From Aquimarina sp040786285 (GTDB lineage Bacteria; Bacteroidota; Bacteroidia; Flavobacteriales; Flavobacteriaceae), in assembly GCF_040786285.1 (NCBI RefSeq), contig NZ_JBFMKQ010000001.1, forward strand, positions 248,001 to 312,000: DNA of 64,000 bases, given 5' to 3'. Positions 45,417 to 55,141 of the stretch are shown here, piece after piece. Under the pieces are notes generated by a model that did not search any database, was not told where the DNA came from, and was given only the letters and a program-made list of their open reading frames with translations. Numbering within the stretch: the first letter of the stretch is position 1; each line of letters begins with the position of its first letter. The position numbers and the translations under genes are program-made.

Positions 45417-45782
45417 ATGGAAGCAATCAATATCAAAGAAAAATTATCAAAATTTGATAAACAATGGCATCCACACCGTATCGCTACGGTCGATGACAAC
45501 CAAGTATATTTAGCAAAACTTATTGGTGACTTTGTATGGCATAAACACGATGATGAAGATGAGCTATTTCAAGTTATAAAAGGCACTTTGTATATGAAAT
45601 TTAGGGATAAAACAGTAACTGTACATCCCGGAGAAATTATTGTGGTGCCCAAAGGTGTAGAACACTGCCCTTCTACCAAAGATAATGAGGAAGTACATGT
45701 ATTGCTTTTTGAAAAACAAGGAACTAAACATACTGGCGAGATACAAAGTGAACGAACGGTTTCTCAGTATATCGAAATTTAA
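45417..45782 (+). CDS. cupin-domain protein
   Basis: This 121-aa single-domain cupin has the two metal-binding motifs: WHKHDDEDELFQVIKG (about 41-56) and HPGEIIVVPKGVEHCP (about 66-81). Its role cannot be deduced. It is downstream of the thioesterase by 11 nt and upstream of the GNAT gene by 23 nt, so it may share a transcript. Confidence 0.87.
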   Translation: MEAINIKEKLSKFDKQWHPHRIATVDDNQVYLAKLIGDFVWHKHDDEDELFQVIKGTLYMKFRDKTVTVHPGEIIVVPKGVEHCPSTKDNEEVHVLLFEKQGTKHTGEIQSERTVSQYIEI

Positions 45783-45805
45783 AATACAATTGCTTAATGG
45801 TTTAA

Positions 45806-46288
45806 ATGAAAATAAGAGAAGCAACACAAAAAGATTATGATGCTATTTGGGAAATCTTTAAAAAGGTAATAAAAACTGGAGATACCTATGTGTTTGATCC
45901 TAGAACCCCAAAAAAGGACCTAACAAGACATTGGTTCGCATCATACATGAAAACATATGTTGTAGAAGAAAACAATACAATTTTAGGAACATATATCATT
46001 AAACCCAATCAAATAGATTTGGGATCTCATATCTGTAATTGTAGTTATATGGTAGATCCCGATTCTCATGGAAAAGGAATTGGAAAAATCCTTTGCGAGC
46101 ATTCTTTAAAAAATGCAAAAGAAATAGGATATAACGCAATGCAATTTAATAGTGTTGTAAGTACAAATATTCCCGCTATTAAACTTTGGGAAAAATATAA
46201 CTTTGAAATTATTGGAACGATCCCTAAAGGGTACAAACATTCCTCACTAGGATATGTAGATGCTTATGTCATGTTTAGAGAAATTTAA
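45806..46288 (+). CDS. GNAT family N-acetyltransferase
   Basis: This 160-aa protein has the GNAT core with SYMVDPDSHGKGIGKILCEH (about 86-105; the HGKGIG acetyl-CoA loop) and a C-terminal AIKLWEKYNFEIIGTIPKGY. The tail is consistent with phosphinothricin- or amino-acid-type acetyltransferases, but substrate is not predictable. It lies between the cupin and the oxidoreductase. Confidence 0.87.
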   Translation: MKIREATQKDYDAIWEIFKKVIKTGDTYVFDPRTPKKDLTRHWFASYMKTYVVEENNTILGTYIIKPNQIDLGSHICNCSYMVDPDSHGKGIGKILCEHSLKNAKEIGYNAMQFNSVVSTNIPAIKLWEKYNFEIIGTIPKGYKHSSLGYVDAYVMFREI

Positions 46289-46299
46289 AACGAATAATC

Positions 46300-47388
46300 A
46301 TGAGTTTAAATCGTAGAACCTTTATAAAAAATACTGGCCTATTATTAGGATACAGTCTACTCCCCTATCCTAACATATATGCTAACGCTGGTCAAAAACA
46401 ACTTGGAGTTTGCCTGGTAGGATTAGGATACTACAGCACCGATCTTTTGGCTCCGGCATTGCAACTCACAAAACACTGTCGTTTAACTGGAATTGTAACC
46501 GGAAGTCCCTGGAAAATTCCTAAATGGCAGAAACGGTATGGTATTCCCGACAAGAATGTATACAACTACCAAAACATGGGTCGTATTGCAGATAACCCAG
46601 ATATCGATGTGATTTATATTGTGCTTCCTACGGGATTACATGCCAAATATGCTATTAAAGCTGCTCATACGGGAAAACATGTATGGTGCGAAAAACCAAT
46701 GGCTAGAACTGCTGCAGAGTGCCAGGCTATTATCGATGCATGTACAAAAAACAATGTAAAACTTTCTATAGGGTATCGCATGCAACATGAACCTAATACC
46801 CAACGGATTATTACATGGGCCGATACTAAACCTTACGGAAAAATAAAAAACATTACTGCCGAGGCGGGATACTATGATTCTCGTTCTGATCATTGGAAAC
46901 AAAATAAAGCCTTGGGAGGTGGAGCTATGTATGATATGGGGGTATATCCCTTAAATGCTACCCGATATGTAACCGGTGAAGAACCCATAGCCGTGCTTGA
47001 AGCTAACCATACTACCAAAAGGCCAAAAATATATACCGAAGTCGATGAAACCACTCAGTTTACTCTCGAATTTCCATCTGGTGCCATAGCAAATTGTAAG
47101 ACCAGTTTTGGCGGGGGTATGAATGATTTAAGAGTGGATTGTGAAAACGGATCGTATGGCCTGAGTCCTTTTCAGGCGTATGGAGGAATACGAGGCAAGG
47201 CAAGTGATGGCAAGCTTTTAAACCAAAGAATCCCCAACCAACAGGCCCAACAAATGGATGATGATGCCCTGGCTATTATGAATAACACGCCCGTTTTAGT
47301 CCCTGGTGAAGAAGGTATGAAAGATATCAGGATTGTAGAGGCGATTTATAAAGCCGCAAAAAGCAAAAAAAAGGTTGTATTGCAATAG
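46300..47388 (+). CDS. Gfo/Idh/MocA family oxidoreductase with Tat signal
   Basis: This 362-aa protein begins with a twin-arginine-type signal (RRTFIKNTGLLLGYSLLP) and has the NAD(P)-binding region CLVGLGYYSTDLLAPAL (about 37-53) and the CEKPMA motif (about 130-135). It resembles glucose-fructose-type oxidoreductases exported by Tat. The likely role is periplasmic oxidation or modification of a sugar. The next gene (hypothetical) starts 15 nt later. Confidence 0.88.
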   Translation: MSLNRRTFIKNTGLLLGYSLLPYPNIYANAGQKQLGVCLVGLGYYSTDLLAPALQLTKHCRLTGIVTGSPWKIPKWQKRYGIPDKNVYNYQNMGRIADNPDIDVIYIVLPTGLHAKYAIKAAHTGKHVWCEKPMARTAAECQAIIDACTKNNVKLSIGYRMQHEPNTQRIITWADTKPYGKIKNITAEAGYYDSRSDHWKQNKALGGGAMYDMGVYPLNATRYVTGEEPIAVLEANHTTKRPKIYTEVDETTQFTLEFPSGAIANCKTSFGGGMNDLRVDCENGSYGLSPFQAYGGIRGKASDGKLLNQRIPNQQAQQMDDDALAIMNNTPVLVPGEEGMKDIRIVEAIYKAAKSKKKVVLQ

Positions 47389-47402
47389 TTAGTTACCTCG
47401 GT

Positions 47403-47888
47403 ATGATTATTCGGTTAAAAAAAGGAATAGAAAAACCAAGTACCTTAACATGTATAAGGAAAGACCAAAGTAGTACCTGGTCAAAATTACATAAAGGTAC
47501 CGAAACTCATGACTTGGCACATTATGCGGTTGAAAAAATAATGGGTTACACCAATGCTTTCTACGGAATTCTTAACGAAGGTTATGATATAGCAGATTTT
47601 GAACTCCCTAAAAATAAACGCCCAGAGCCACTTCAACCCAAAAACCTTCATCCCTCTGCTCTTCAAACCGAACATATCGTAAACTTATTACAGGTTGAGT
47701 TTTTAAATTCTGGAGAAGATTCAAATTTTATAGCTTCTTTGAGAAGTATTCTCGAAGATGATAGCATTCCTTTTCCAGAGGATTTAGACAATAATAAGTT
47801 AAATCAAATTAGGCAATTGTACTCAGAATTATTATTTAAGTGGGGTGCACTCGGTGATGATGAGCAATTAGAGCTTAGACTATTCTGA
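47403..47888 (+). CDS. hypothetical protein (161 aa)
   Basis: This soluble protein has a segment THDLAHYAVEKIMGYTNAFY (about 35-54) and a helix-rich C-terminus with IRQLYSELLFKWGALGDDEQ. I recall similar hypothetical proteins in Bacteroidetes but cannot name the family. It is 15 nt after the oxidoreductase gene and convergent with the esterase gene. Confidence 0.65.
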   Translation: MIIRLKKGIEKPSTLTCIRKDQSSTWSKLHKGTETHDLAHYAVEKIMGYTNAFYGILNEGYDIADFELPKNKRPEPLQPKNLHPSALQTEHIVNLLQVEFLNSGEDSNFIASLRSILEDDSIPFPEDLDNNKLNQIRQLYSELLFKWGALGDDEQLELRLF

Positions 47889-47919
47889 AAACTTCTAATC
47901 ACCTCATCAATCCATATCC

Positions 47920-48597
47920 TTAATTTCTGGATTGTTTTAATAGCCATTCATAAAACGATGCATCTGAGAGGATACCGGGCCATATTCCATGACCTTTACC
48001 TTCAAGGGATATTAATTCGGCAGTATTAGCACCACATTCTTTAAGTGTTTTGATCATTCTCTTGCTATTATCATATCCATAATCTGCTGTACCGTGATAT
48101 ACACGTATTGACAAGTCCTTTACATCACATAATCCCGAAGTTGAACCTCCTGCCGGTGCCAAAGGAGTAGCCGCTGCGAGTAATGTATTCATTTTTTTGA
48201 GATTTGCCCATGTTCCTGCACCTCCCATACTATACCCAACTAAATAGATTCTATTTTGATCTATAGATACTTCATCTTTGACTTGATTTAATATTCCTTT
48301 TAAATCTACACTAGACCATGAACATCCCGAAGTACAGGAAGGAGCAATTACTATAAACGGAAATTCTAATCCCGCTTTGGAAGCATATTTTGTTGGGTGG
48401 TGTTTGGTATTTGATCGATCTCCTCCATGAAGAAAAATAATAGTAGGATAGGTCTTCTCTTTAGAATAACCGTCTGGTGTGGTAATGATAAAAGGAATGC
48501 TTTTGTAGTTTCTTTGTAATGCATTTTTTAGACCTTGCCCCTGAGTTATCAATGCAAACATCAAAAAGAAAACAAGGGTTACGTGTTTAATTTTCAT
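47920..48597 (-). CDS. secreted alpha/beta hydrolase (esterase/peptidase family)
   Basis: This 225-aa protein uses the ATG at 48595-48597, which gives a signal peptide (MKIKHVTLVFFLMFALITQG). An upstream frame from 48693 has a poor N-terminus. Catalytic elements are GYSMGGAGTW (nucleophile Ser), YHGTADYGYD (Asp region) and GKGHGIWPG (His). Cysteines CTSGCSW may form a disulfide. It resembles prolyl-oligopeptidase-type or PHB-depolymerase-type esterases. The substrate is unknown. Confidence 0.82.
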   Translation of the reverse strand: MKIKHVTLVFFLMFALITQGQGLKNALQRNYKSIPFIITTPDGYSKEKTYPTIIFLHGGDRSNTKHHPTKYASKAGLEFPFIVIAPSCTSGCSWSSVDLKGILNQVKDEVSIDQNRIYLVGYSMGGAGTWANLKKMNTLLAAATPLAPAGGSTSGLCDVKDLSIRVYHGTADYGYDNSKRMIKTLKECGANTAELISLEGKGHGIWPGILSDASFYEWLLKQSRN

Positions 48598-48850
48598 CAC
48601 TCTGTAAATTTCTATACACTTAAAAATATGCTTTTGAATCAAAAATTTATTCCCATTTTTGAAATAATTAACGTAACTCTGTTTATATCCCAATAGTATT
48701 CAAAAAAGTAGAGGCTTGCTAACTTCTTAATGATAAAAAGAAAAGTGAATTTATATCTTCAGAATCATCTATATATTTCTTCCAAAGAGATTCATTTTAA
48801 CTCTAATTGTATGATAATTATACAAATAAAGATTAAATTTATGTTCTAAA

Positions 48851-48865
48851 GGATTTTTTAAATCC
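48851..48865. promoter_or_regulatory. palindrome upstream of the pyrimidine operon
   Basis: GGATTTTTTAAATCC is a palindrome with a 3-nt centre, 62 nt before the mmsA ATG and in the divergent gap with the esterase gene. It could be an operator for the operon. No regulator gene is in the operon, so this is only a candidate. Confidence 0.3.
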
Positions 48866-48927
48866 AATATACATTACCCAGACAGTACTTTCTAAAACAT
48901 AGATCAACGCATTATACCATTTGTCTT

Positions 48928-50394
48928 ATGGAAACAATTGCCAAACAACCCAAAGTAAAAAACTATATAGATGGCCAGTTTGATAGAAATGGTCAGGATT
49001 CGATGGATATTATAAGTCCGTTAGATGGGAGTGTAATCTCTACACTACCATTATCGACAAGTCAGGATGTTGATAAAGCTGTGCAAGCTGCAAAAAAAGC
49101 ATTTCCCACCTGGTCAACTATGACTTTTAAAGAGCGTGTTCAGATATTTTTTCGATACAGAACATTATTAGAGAAAAACATGGATGAATTGACCAATTTA
49201 GTTCGTCTTGAAAATGGTAAAACTTATGGCGAGGCCAAAGCCGAAGTTGAAAAAAGTATGGAACTTTGTGAATTTGCAGTATCTATACCTCAAATTATAG
49301 TCAACGAAGTACAAGAAGTAAGTAAAGGCGTAGAATGCAGAACAGAGCGTAAACCCCTCGGTGTTGTTGCTTCCATTACACCTTTTAATTTTCCAAATAT
49401 GGTACCACATTGGACACTTCCCAATGCTTTAGTCCTTGGAAACACCATGGTTATGAAACCATCTGAGTTAGTGCCGTTAAGTACAGTGCGTATGGCAGAA
49501 TTACTAAAAGAAGCCGGTCTACCTGATGGTGTGTTCAATATTGTAAACGGTGGAAAAGAAGTTGTAGAAGCTATTTGTGATCACCCCAACATTGAAGCAG
49601 TATCATTTGTAGGGTCTACCAAAGTAGCAAAAATAGTATATAAAAGAGCTACATCTAATCTAAAGAGATGTGTTGCATTAGGAGGGGCAAAAAATCACTT
49701 GTTGGTTTTTCCGGATGCCAATCCAGAAATGACAGCTTCCAACGTGGTGGCATCCATGGCAGGTTGTGCAGGTCAGCGCTGTATGGCAGCTTCTGTAATG
49801 GTTGGTGTAGACAAAGTGCAACATATTATTGATAAAATGGTGGTAGAGGCCAAAAACATTACTCCGGGTAAGAGTTTGGGATCGGTAATCAGTGCCGAAG
49901 CTAAAAAACGTATTGAAGGATATATTGCCGAAGCAGAAGCTGATGGTGCCACGATTTTAGTAGATGGCAGAAACGCTACTGTTGAAGGCAAAGAAGGAGG
50001 CTACTATGTTGGTCCTACAATTATTGATCATGTAACTACCGATATGTCTGTTGCTCGAGAAGAGATTTTTGGACCTGTGATTTCAATCATAAGAGCCAAA
50101 GATTTGGATGAAGCTATCGAAATTGAAAATGGATCGAATTATGGTAATGCTGCTGCCGTATTTACCCAAAGCGGTGGATTAGCTAAGCAAGTAATGGAAC
50201 GTGCTAGTGCCGGGATGATAGGCGTCAATATTGGTGTGCCTGTACCTCGTGAACCCTTTTCTTTTGGTGGGTGGAATGAGTCAAAATTTGGCGTAGGTGA
50301 TATCACGGGTCGAAGTTCTATTGAATTCTGGACTCAAAACAAAAAAACTACGATCAAATGGAACCCAGAGGCCAAAACCAATTGGATGAGTTGA
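48928..50394 (+). CDS. mmsA: CoA-acylating (methyl)malonate-semialdehyde dehydrogenase
   Basis: This 488-aa ALDH-fold enzyme oxidises malonate semialdehyde or methylmalonate semialdehyde to acetyl-CoA or propionyl-CoA. Diagnostic features are GGAKNH (252-257), a CoA-acylating ALDH signature, and the catalytic Cys region GCAGQRCMAASV (Cys 285). The NAD-binding FVGSTKV (228-234) and PFSFGGWNESKFG-like C-terminal region are present. It is the first gene of the operon and handles the semialdehyde made by the next gene's product. Operon order supports the pyrimidine role over valine or inositol degradation. Confidence 0.92.
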   Translation: METIAKQPKVKNYIDGQFDRNGQDSMDIISPLDGSVISTLPLSTSQDVDKAVQAAKKAFPTWSTMTFKERVQIFFRYRTLLEKNMDELTNLVRLENGKTYGEAKAEVEKSMELCEFAVSIPQIIVNEVQEVSKGVECRTERKPLGVVASITPFNFPNMVPHWTLPNALVLGNTMVMKPSELVPLSTVRMAELLKEAGLPDGVFNIVNGGKEVVEAICDHPNIEAVSFVGSTKVAKIVYKRATSNLKRCVALGGAKNHLLVFPDANPEMTASNVVASMAGCAGQRCMAASVMVGVDKVQHIIDKMVVEAKNITPGKSLGSVISAEAKKRIEGYIAEAEADGATILVDGRNATVEGKEGGYYVGPTIIDHVTTDMSVAREEIFGPVISIIRAKDLDEAIEIENGSNYGNAAAVFTQSGGLAKQVMERASAGMIGVNIGVPVPREPFSFGGWNESKFGVGDITGRSSIEFWTQNKKTTIKWNPEAKTNWMS

Positions 50395-50462
50395 CTTCAT
50401 GTTGAAGTTTGTATCTAAGCAAAAACACACAAATCCTTTTCTCTAAAATTTAAACTATCTGC

Positions 50463-51797
50463 ATGAGCGACCAACAAATTGTAAAAAACAATCTTGAGTA
50501 CACATTATTTTCCTGGGCCAAGCAAGGAAATCTAAATCCCATAAACGCATCCCATGCCAAAGGTTCCTATTTCTATGATAGAGATGGTAAAAAATACCTG
50601 GATTTCTCTTCTCAATTAATGAATGTAAATATTGGTCACGGAGATCAACGCATAACTGATGCCGTTGCTAAGCAAATGAAAGAGGTAAGTTATGTATATC
50701 CGGGAATGGCAACTGATGTGCGTGGAAAATTGGGTAAAAAAATAGCCGAAATAACCCCCGGCAACCTTACCAAAACATTCTTTACACTTGGGGGAGCCGA
50801 AGCCATAGAAAACGGTATAAAATTAGCCAGAATGTATACCGGGCGTCATAAAATTATTACACACTATAGAGCTTACCATGGGGCAACCTATGGTGCCATA
50901 TCCGCTGGAGGAGACCCCAGACGGTTCCCTGTTGATAGTCAGGCAATGCCTAATGTAGTTCATGTAGAAAATCCGTATGCCTATCGATGCCCCTGGAATT
51001 CTTCATCGATTGAAGAATGCGGTGAGTTGGCGCTGGCCCATTTAGAACGAGTCATTAAATTCCAAAATCCAGAAAGTATTGCTGCTATCCTTTTTGAAGG
51101 AGAGTCAGGTTCCTCTGGATGCATAAAATATCCTCCGATGTACCTAAAAAAAATACGAGACATATGCGATCGATATGGAATATTGTTTATTGTTGATGAA
51201 GTGATGAGTGGTTTTGGAAGAACAGGAAAAATGTTTGGAATCGACCATCATGATGTAACTCCCGATATCATGTGTTTAGCAAAGGGACTAACATCTGGTT
51301 ACTTACCATTAGGGGGTACTGTGGTTACAGATACTATAGCTAATCACTTCAATGATCATCCAATGGTTATAGGATTAACCTATTCGGCACATCCAACTTT
51401 ATGTGCTGCGGCATTAGAAAACATAAGAATCATTGAAGAAGAACAATTAGTAGATAAAGCTGCCAAAATGGGTACTTATATTGAAACCGAAATCGAGAAA
51501 CTAAAAAAGAAACATCCATCTATCGGAGATTTTAGAAATACTGGTTTGTTAGGTTGTATAGAACTAGTTAAAAACAGAAAAACTAAAGAACCTATAACAC
51601 CCTGGAATGCGAAACCCAACGAAATGGAAATAACCAACAAGATGGCAACAAAAATCCGAGAACTAGGCATGTTCACTTTCGTAAGATGGAATTGGATTTT
51701 TATAGCACCTCCACTAAATATTAGTAAAGAGGAAGTTGATGAAGGGTTAGAAATTGTTTCACAAGCAATTGCGATTGCTGATCAATATTGTAATTAA
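50463..51797 (+). CDS. class III aminotransferase (probable beta-alanine:2-oxo acid)
   Basis: This 444-aa PLP enzyme is a class III aminotransferase. The PLP lysine is K274 in LAKGLTSGYLPLGG, the Asp in VDEVMSG (244-250) contacts the cofactor, and HGATYGA (139-145) is present. In this operon it should convert beta-alanine or beta-aminoisobutyrate to the semialdehyde, supplying the mmsA product's substrate. The operon position is the basis for substrate; the sequence alone only gives the class. Confidence 0.85.
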   Translation: MSDQQIVKNNLEYTLFSWAKQGNLNPINASHAKGSYFYDRDGKKYLDFSSQLMNVNIGHGDQRITDAVAKQMKEVSYVYPGMATDVRGKLGKKIAEITPGNLTKTFFTLGGAEAIENGIKLARMYTGRHKIITHYRAYHGATYGAISAGGDPRRFPVDSQAMPNVVHVENPYAYRCPWNSSSIEECGELALAHLERVIKFQNPESIAAILFEGESGSSGCIKYPPMYLKKIRDICDRYGILFIVDEVMSGFGRTGKMFGIDHHDVTPDIMCLAKGLTSGYLPLGGTVVTDTIANHFNDHPMVIGLTYSAHPTLCAAALENIRIIEEEQLVDKAAKMGTYIETEIEKLKKKHPSIGDFRNTGLLGCIELVKNRKTKEPITPWNAKPNEMEITNKMATKIRELGMFTFVRWNWIFIAPPLNISKEEVDEGLEIVSQAIAIADQYCN

Positions 51798-51800
51798 TAT

Positions 51801-53513
51801 ATGAGCAAGGATATAGTCGAATTACAAGAAGATGTTTCTCATTCATCATTATACAGCGAAGATTTAGCCCCCGTTCCTCCCAAAAATCGAACCTGGAGTA
51901 AGTGGCATCTTGCAGCCATCTGGGTAGGTATGGCAGTTTGTATCCCAACCTATTTATTGGCCTCGTATATGATCAAGACGGGGTTAAACTGGTATGAAGC
52001 CCTTATAATTATAGGATTAGCAAATTTAATTATAACTATTCCAATGGTGCTTAATGGCCATGCCGGAGTAAAATATGGCATCCCTTTTCCTGTTATAGGT
52101 CGTGCAGCTTTCGGCACCAAAGGTGTGCATCTGGCTTCGGTGGCAAGGGGTGTTATTGCATGCGGATGGTTCGGCGTCCAAACATGGATTGGCGGACTGG
52201 CCATATATGCTATTTTTCATGCCATTATGGGGACGCAAGGTGAACTTGGTTTATCTATTGGGAAATTTGTTGGATTCGGGATTTTCTGGTTCATTAACAT
52301 CTATTTTATTTGGAAAGGAACAGAGAGTATTAAATGGTTAGAAACCTACTCTGCACCTATTCTTGTACTCATCGGATTGGCTTTAATTTATTGGAGCTAT
52401 GCCGAGGCAGGTGGAGTTTCTATTGTATTAGACCAAAGTCAACAGTTAGAACATACAGCTGCGACCATTACTAAAAAAGATAACACTTTATATCTCAATT
52501 TAAAATCCCTAAAAGATAAAGAAGGACATCTAAAAGTAAATGAATACAATATCATTTCTGATGAAAAAAGTGGTTGGATATCTTTTACAGAACAACCTAT
52601 TGCTATTGTAGAGAAACAAAGGATTGAAAATATTACCTCCGGTCAAGAAAAAGTGCAACTTCAATTTAGAAATACTGAAAGTGATGCTCCCGTATTATCC
52701 AGTGTGGTAACGGCAAATATTATTACTCCAACGGCTAACAAAACAGGAAACAAATTATGGAGCTATCTCCTTTGGCTTACCGCTATGGTGGGATTTTGGG
52801 CAACCATGTCTATAAGCATAGCAGATATAACCCGTTTTGCCTCAACCCAAAAAGATCAGGTTGTCGGTCAGTTTGTTGGTCTTCCTGCAACCATGATGCT
52901 CTATTCTTTTGTGGGGATATTTGTAACCTGTGCAGCGATTATTAATTTCAAAGACGTACTAATTGCCGACGATGCCCCCTGGGATCCTGTTACGCTAATT
53001 TCAAAATTTAAGAATCCAACGGTTGTGATTATTTCGCAAATTTTTATGCTTATTGCAACCTTAAGTACAAATATTGCAGCCAATGTTATTGCTCCTTCTA
53101 ATGCCTTTTCTAACCTGTGGCCAAAAAAGATAAGTTTTCGGATGGGAGGTATAATCACCGGAGTTATAGGTATTCTAATTGCACCCTGGTGGTTACTCAA
53201 TGAGATTTCGGGGTTTTTAATTTTTGTTAGTGGTTTGCTTGGACCGGTTTTAGGAATTCTGATCGCCGATTATTATCTGGTACGAAAAAAGAAAATGGAG
53301 TTAGCCGAACTGTATAAAGAAGAAGGTATCTATTCTTACGGAAAATCAGGTTTTAATAAAGCCGCTATGATTGCCCTGTCTGTTGGTGTGTTTTTAGCTC
53401 TTATCGGATATTGGGTGCCACAACTTGAATTCTTGTACTCATTATCCTGGTTTACAGGATTTATAATCTCGTTTGTATTGTATTATTTCCTAATGAAGAA
53501 AAAAACTATTTAA
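51801..53513 (+). CDS. NCS1-family permease with extra soluble insert
   Basis: This 570-aa membrane protein matches nucleobase:cation symporter-1 proteins: GIPFPVIGRAAFG (93-105), SVARGVIACGWFGVQTWIGG (113-132), MVGFWATMSISIADITRFA (about 329-347). It probably imports uracil, thymine or allantoin-like compounds. The family is normally about 480-500 aa. This one has an extra ~110-residue polar beta-rich segment (about 205-318) between YAEAGGVS and WSYLLWLTA, probably an extramembranous domain. It starts 3 nt after the aminotransferase and ends 3 nt before the SSS gene. Confidence 0.87.
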   Translation: MSKDIVELQEDVSHSSLYSEDLAPVPPKNRTWSKWHLAAIWVGMAVCIPTYLLASYMIKTGLNWYEALIIIGLANLIITIPMVLNGHAGVKYGIPFPVIGRAAFGTKGVHLASVARGVIACGWFGVQTWIGGLAIYAIFHAIMGTQGELGLSIGKFVGFGIFWFINIYFIWKGTESIKWLETYSAPILVLIGLALIYWSYAEAGGVSIVLDQSQQLEHTAATITKKDNTLYLNLKSLKDKEGHLKVNEYNIISDEKSGWISFTEQPIAIVEKQRIENITSGQEKVQLQFRNTESDAPVLSSVVTANIITPTANKTGNKLWSYLLWLTAMVGFWATMSISIADITRFASTQKDQVVGQFVGLPATMMLYSFVGIFVTCAAIINFKDVLIADDAPWDPVTLISKFKNPTVVIISQIFMLIATLSTNIAANVIAPSNAFSNLWPKKISFRMGGIITGVIGILIAPWWLLNEISGFLIFVSGLLGPVLGILIADYYLVRKKKMELAELYKEEGIYSYGKSGFNKAAMIALSVGVFLALIGYWVPQLEFLYSLSWFTGFIISFVLYYFLMKKKTI

Positions 53514-53516
53514 TCT

Positions 53517-55031
53517 TTGGTTACGAAATACGTCATATTATTTCTCTATTTCTCAATCCTATTTTTAATAGGATATTTTGCCTCTAAACGCATAAAAGAC
53601 ACAAAGGATTATTATGTTGGAGGGAAAAAACTAGGATTTTGGGTAGTTGCATTTTCTGCCAGAGCTACAGGAGAATCTGCATGGCTACTATTGGGACTTA
53701 CCGGACTAGGAGCCATGGTTGGTGTTTCTGCTTTTTGGGTTGTTTTAGGCGAAGTATTAGGAGTAGCGTTTTCCTGGTTTTTAATGGCCAAAAAATTCAA
53801 AATATTATCTGATAAATACAATTCTATTACAATTCCTGATTATCTGGTAAGCCGATTCAAATCGACCACACATACATTACGAATTGTAGCAGCAACAGCA
53901 CTTTCGTTATTTGTTGTTATTTATGTAAGTGCGCAAATTGATGCAACAGGTTCTGCATTTGAATCATTTCTTGGGTGGAATTATTTTACAGGCGCCATTG
54001 TGGGTTTTTTTATTGTTTTGGCCTATATATTTTCTGGAGGTTTTGTTGCCGTAGCCTGGTCTGATTTGTTTCAAGGGTTAATTATGTTATTGGGATTGGT
54101 ATTTTTACCCCTTGTTGCATATTTTTCTATTAGTTCAGATGTTTCAATTTCAAATGAATTAACAAAACTGGATCCTCATTTCTTAAATATTTGGGGACCG
54201 GATGGATTTAACATGGTTAACCTTTTTACCATCTTAGGATTTGCATGTATCGGATTAGGTTTTATGGGCTCACCTCAATTATTTGTTCGATTTATGTCGA
54301 TTAAGGATACCTCTGAGATTAAAAAGGGGCGCTGGGTTGCCATCACATTTACGATACTCACAGATTCATGTGCAGTACTCATCGGAATATTTGGAAGATA
54401 TCTTTTAACATCGATCAATGTTGACCCTGAAGAAATTCTAGGAAATGGAGCACAAAATGTATTACCTATGTTGGTAGAAAGAATAATGCCACTCACATTA
54501 ATAGGTATTTACATAGCCGCGGTATTATCAGCAATTATGTCTACTATCGATTCTCTTTTGGTCGTAGCATCCAGTGCCATATCAAGAGACTTCTACCAAC
54601 AAATTTTTAAGCCCAACAAATCAGAAAAAGAGCTTGCCAAAATTTCGAGAATTATTACGGTAGTGTTAGCAGTATTTGCATTGATTATAGCCATGGCTGT
54701 TGCAATAACAACACCCGAAAGAACAATTTTTTGGTTCGTCATCTTTGGCTGGTCAGGAATAGCGGCTACATTTTGTCCTACTATCATTTTGTCAATTTTT
54801 TGGAACAGGTTTTCAGAAAAAGGAGCCATTGCTTCAATGATAACTGGCTTTTTATGTGTACCTCTTTTTAAATTTGGAGCAGCCTCGTTAGATACGATCG
54901 GAATATATTTCGAAAAGCTTGGTGAGCTTGGTCCTTCGTTCCTCTTATCAATCATTGTGGGTATACTTGTAAGTATAGTTACTTCCGAGCAAAAACCAGA
55001 AAATGAGTTAAATACAAGTAATAGTGATTAA
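53517..55031 (+). CDS. SSS-family sodium:solute symporter
   Basis: This 504-aa protein is a sodium:solute symporter with 12-13 TM segments. Family segments are YYVGGKKLGFWVVAFSARAT (about 32-51), GESAWLLLGLTGLGAM and GLGFMGSPQLFVRFMS (about 242-257). It begins with TTG (53517-53519), 3 nt after the NCS1 stop; the first in-frame ATG would remove conserved TM1. It could carry a pyrimidine-pathway intermediate such as beta-alanine, but substrate is not predictable. A 110-nt gap separates it from hydA. Confidence 0.87.
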   Translation: MVTKYVILFLYFSILFLIGYFASKRIKDTKDYYVGGKKLGFWVVAFSARATGESAWLLLGLTGLGAMVGVSAFWVVLGEVLGVAFSWFLMAKKFKILSDKYNSITIPDYLVSRFKSTTHTLRIVAATALSLFVVIYVSAQIDATGSAFESFLGWNYFTGAIVGFFIVLAYIFSGGFVAVAWSDLFQGLIMLLGLVFLPLVAYFSISSDVSISNELTKLDPHFLNIWGPDGFNMVNLFTILGFACIGLGFMGSPQLFVRFMSIKDTSEIKKGRWVAITFTILTDSCAVLIGIFGRYLLTSINVDPEEILGNGAQNVLPMLVERIMPLTLIGIYIAAVLSAIMSTIDSLLVVASSAISRDFYQQIFKPNKSEKELAKISRIITVVLAVFALIIAMAVAITTPERTIFWFVIFGWSGIAATFCPTIILSIFWNRFSEKGAIASMITGFLCVPLFKFGAASLDTIGIYFEKLGELGPSFLLSIIVGILVSIVTSEQKPENELNTSNSD

Positions 55032-55141
55032 AAAAAATTGTAAATTTAGAGAATAGACCCTTCTAAACTTGTTGTTCTTAGCGATTAACAAGATGTTTTT
55101 AGTTCAAAGTCAAATACGTTTAAATTCACACAAACAAAGAC

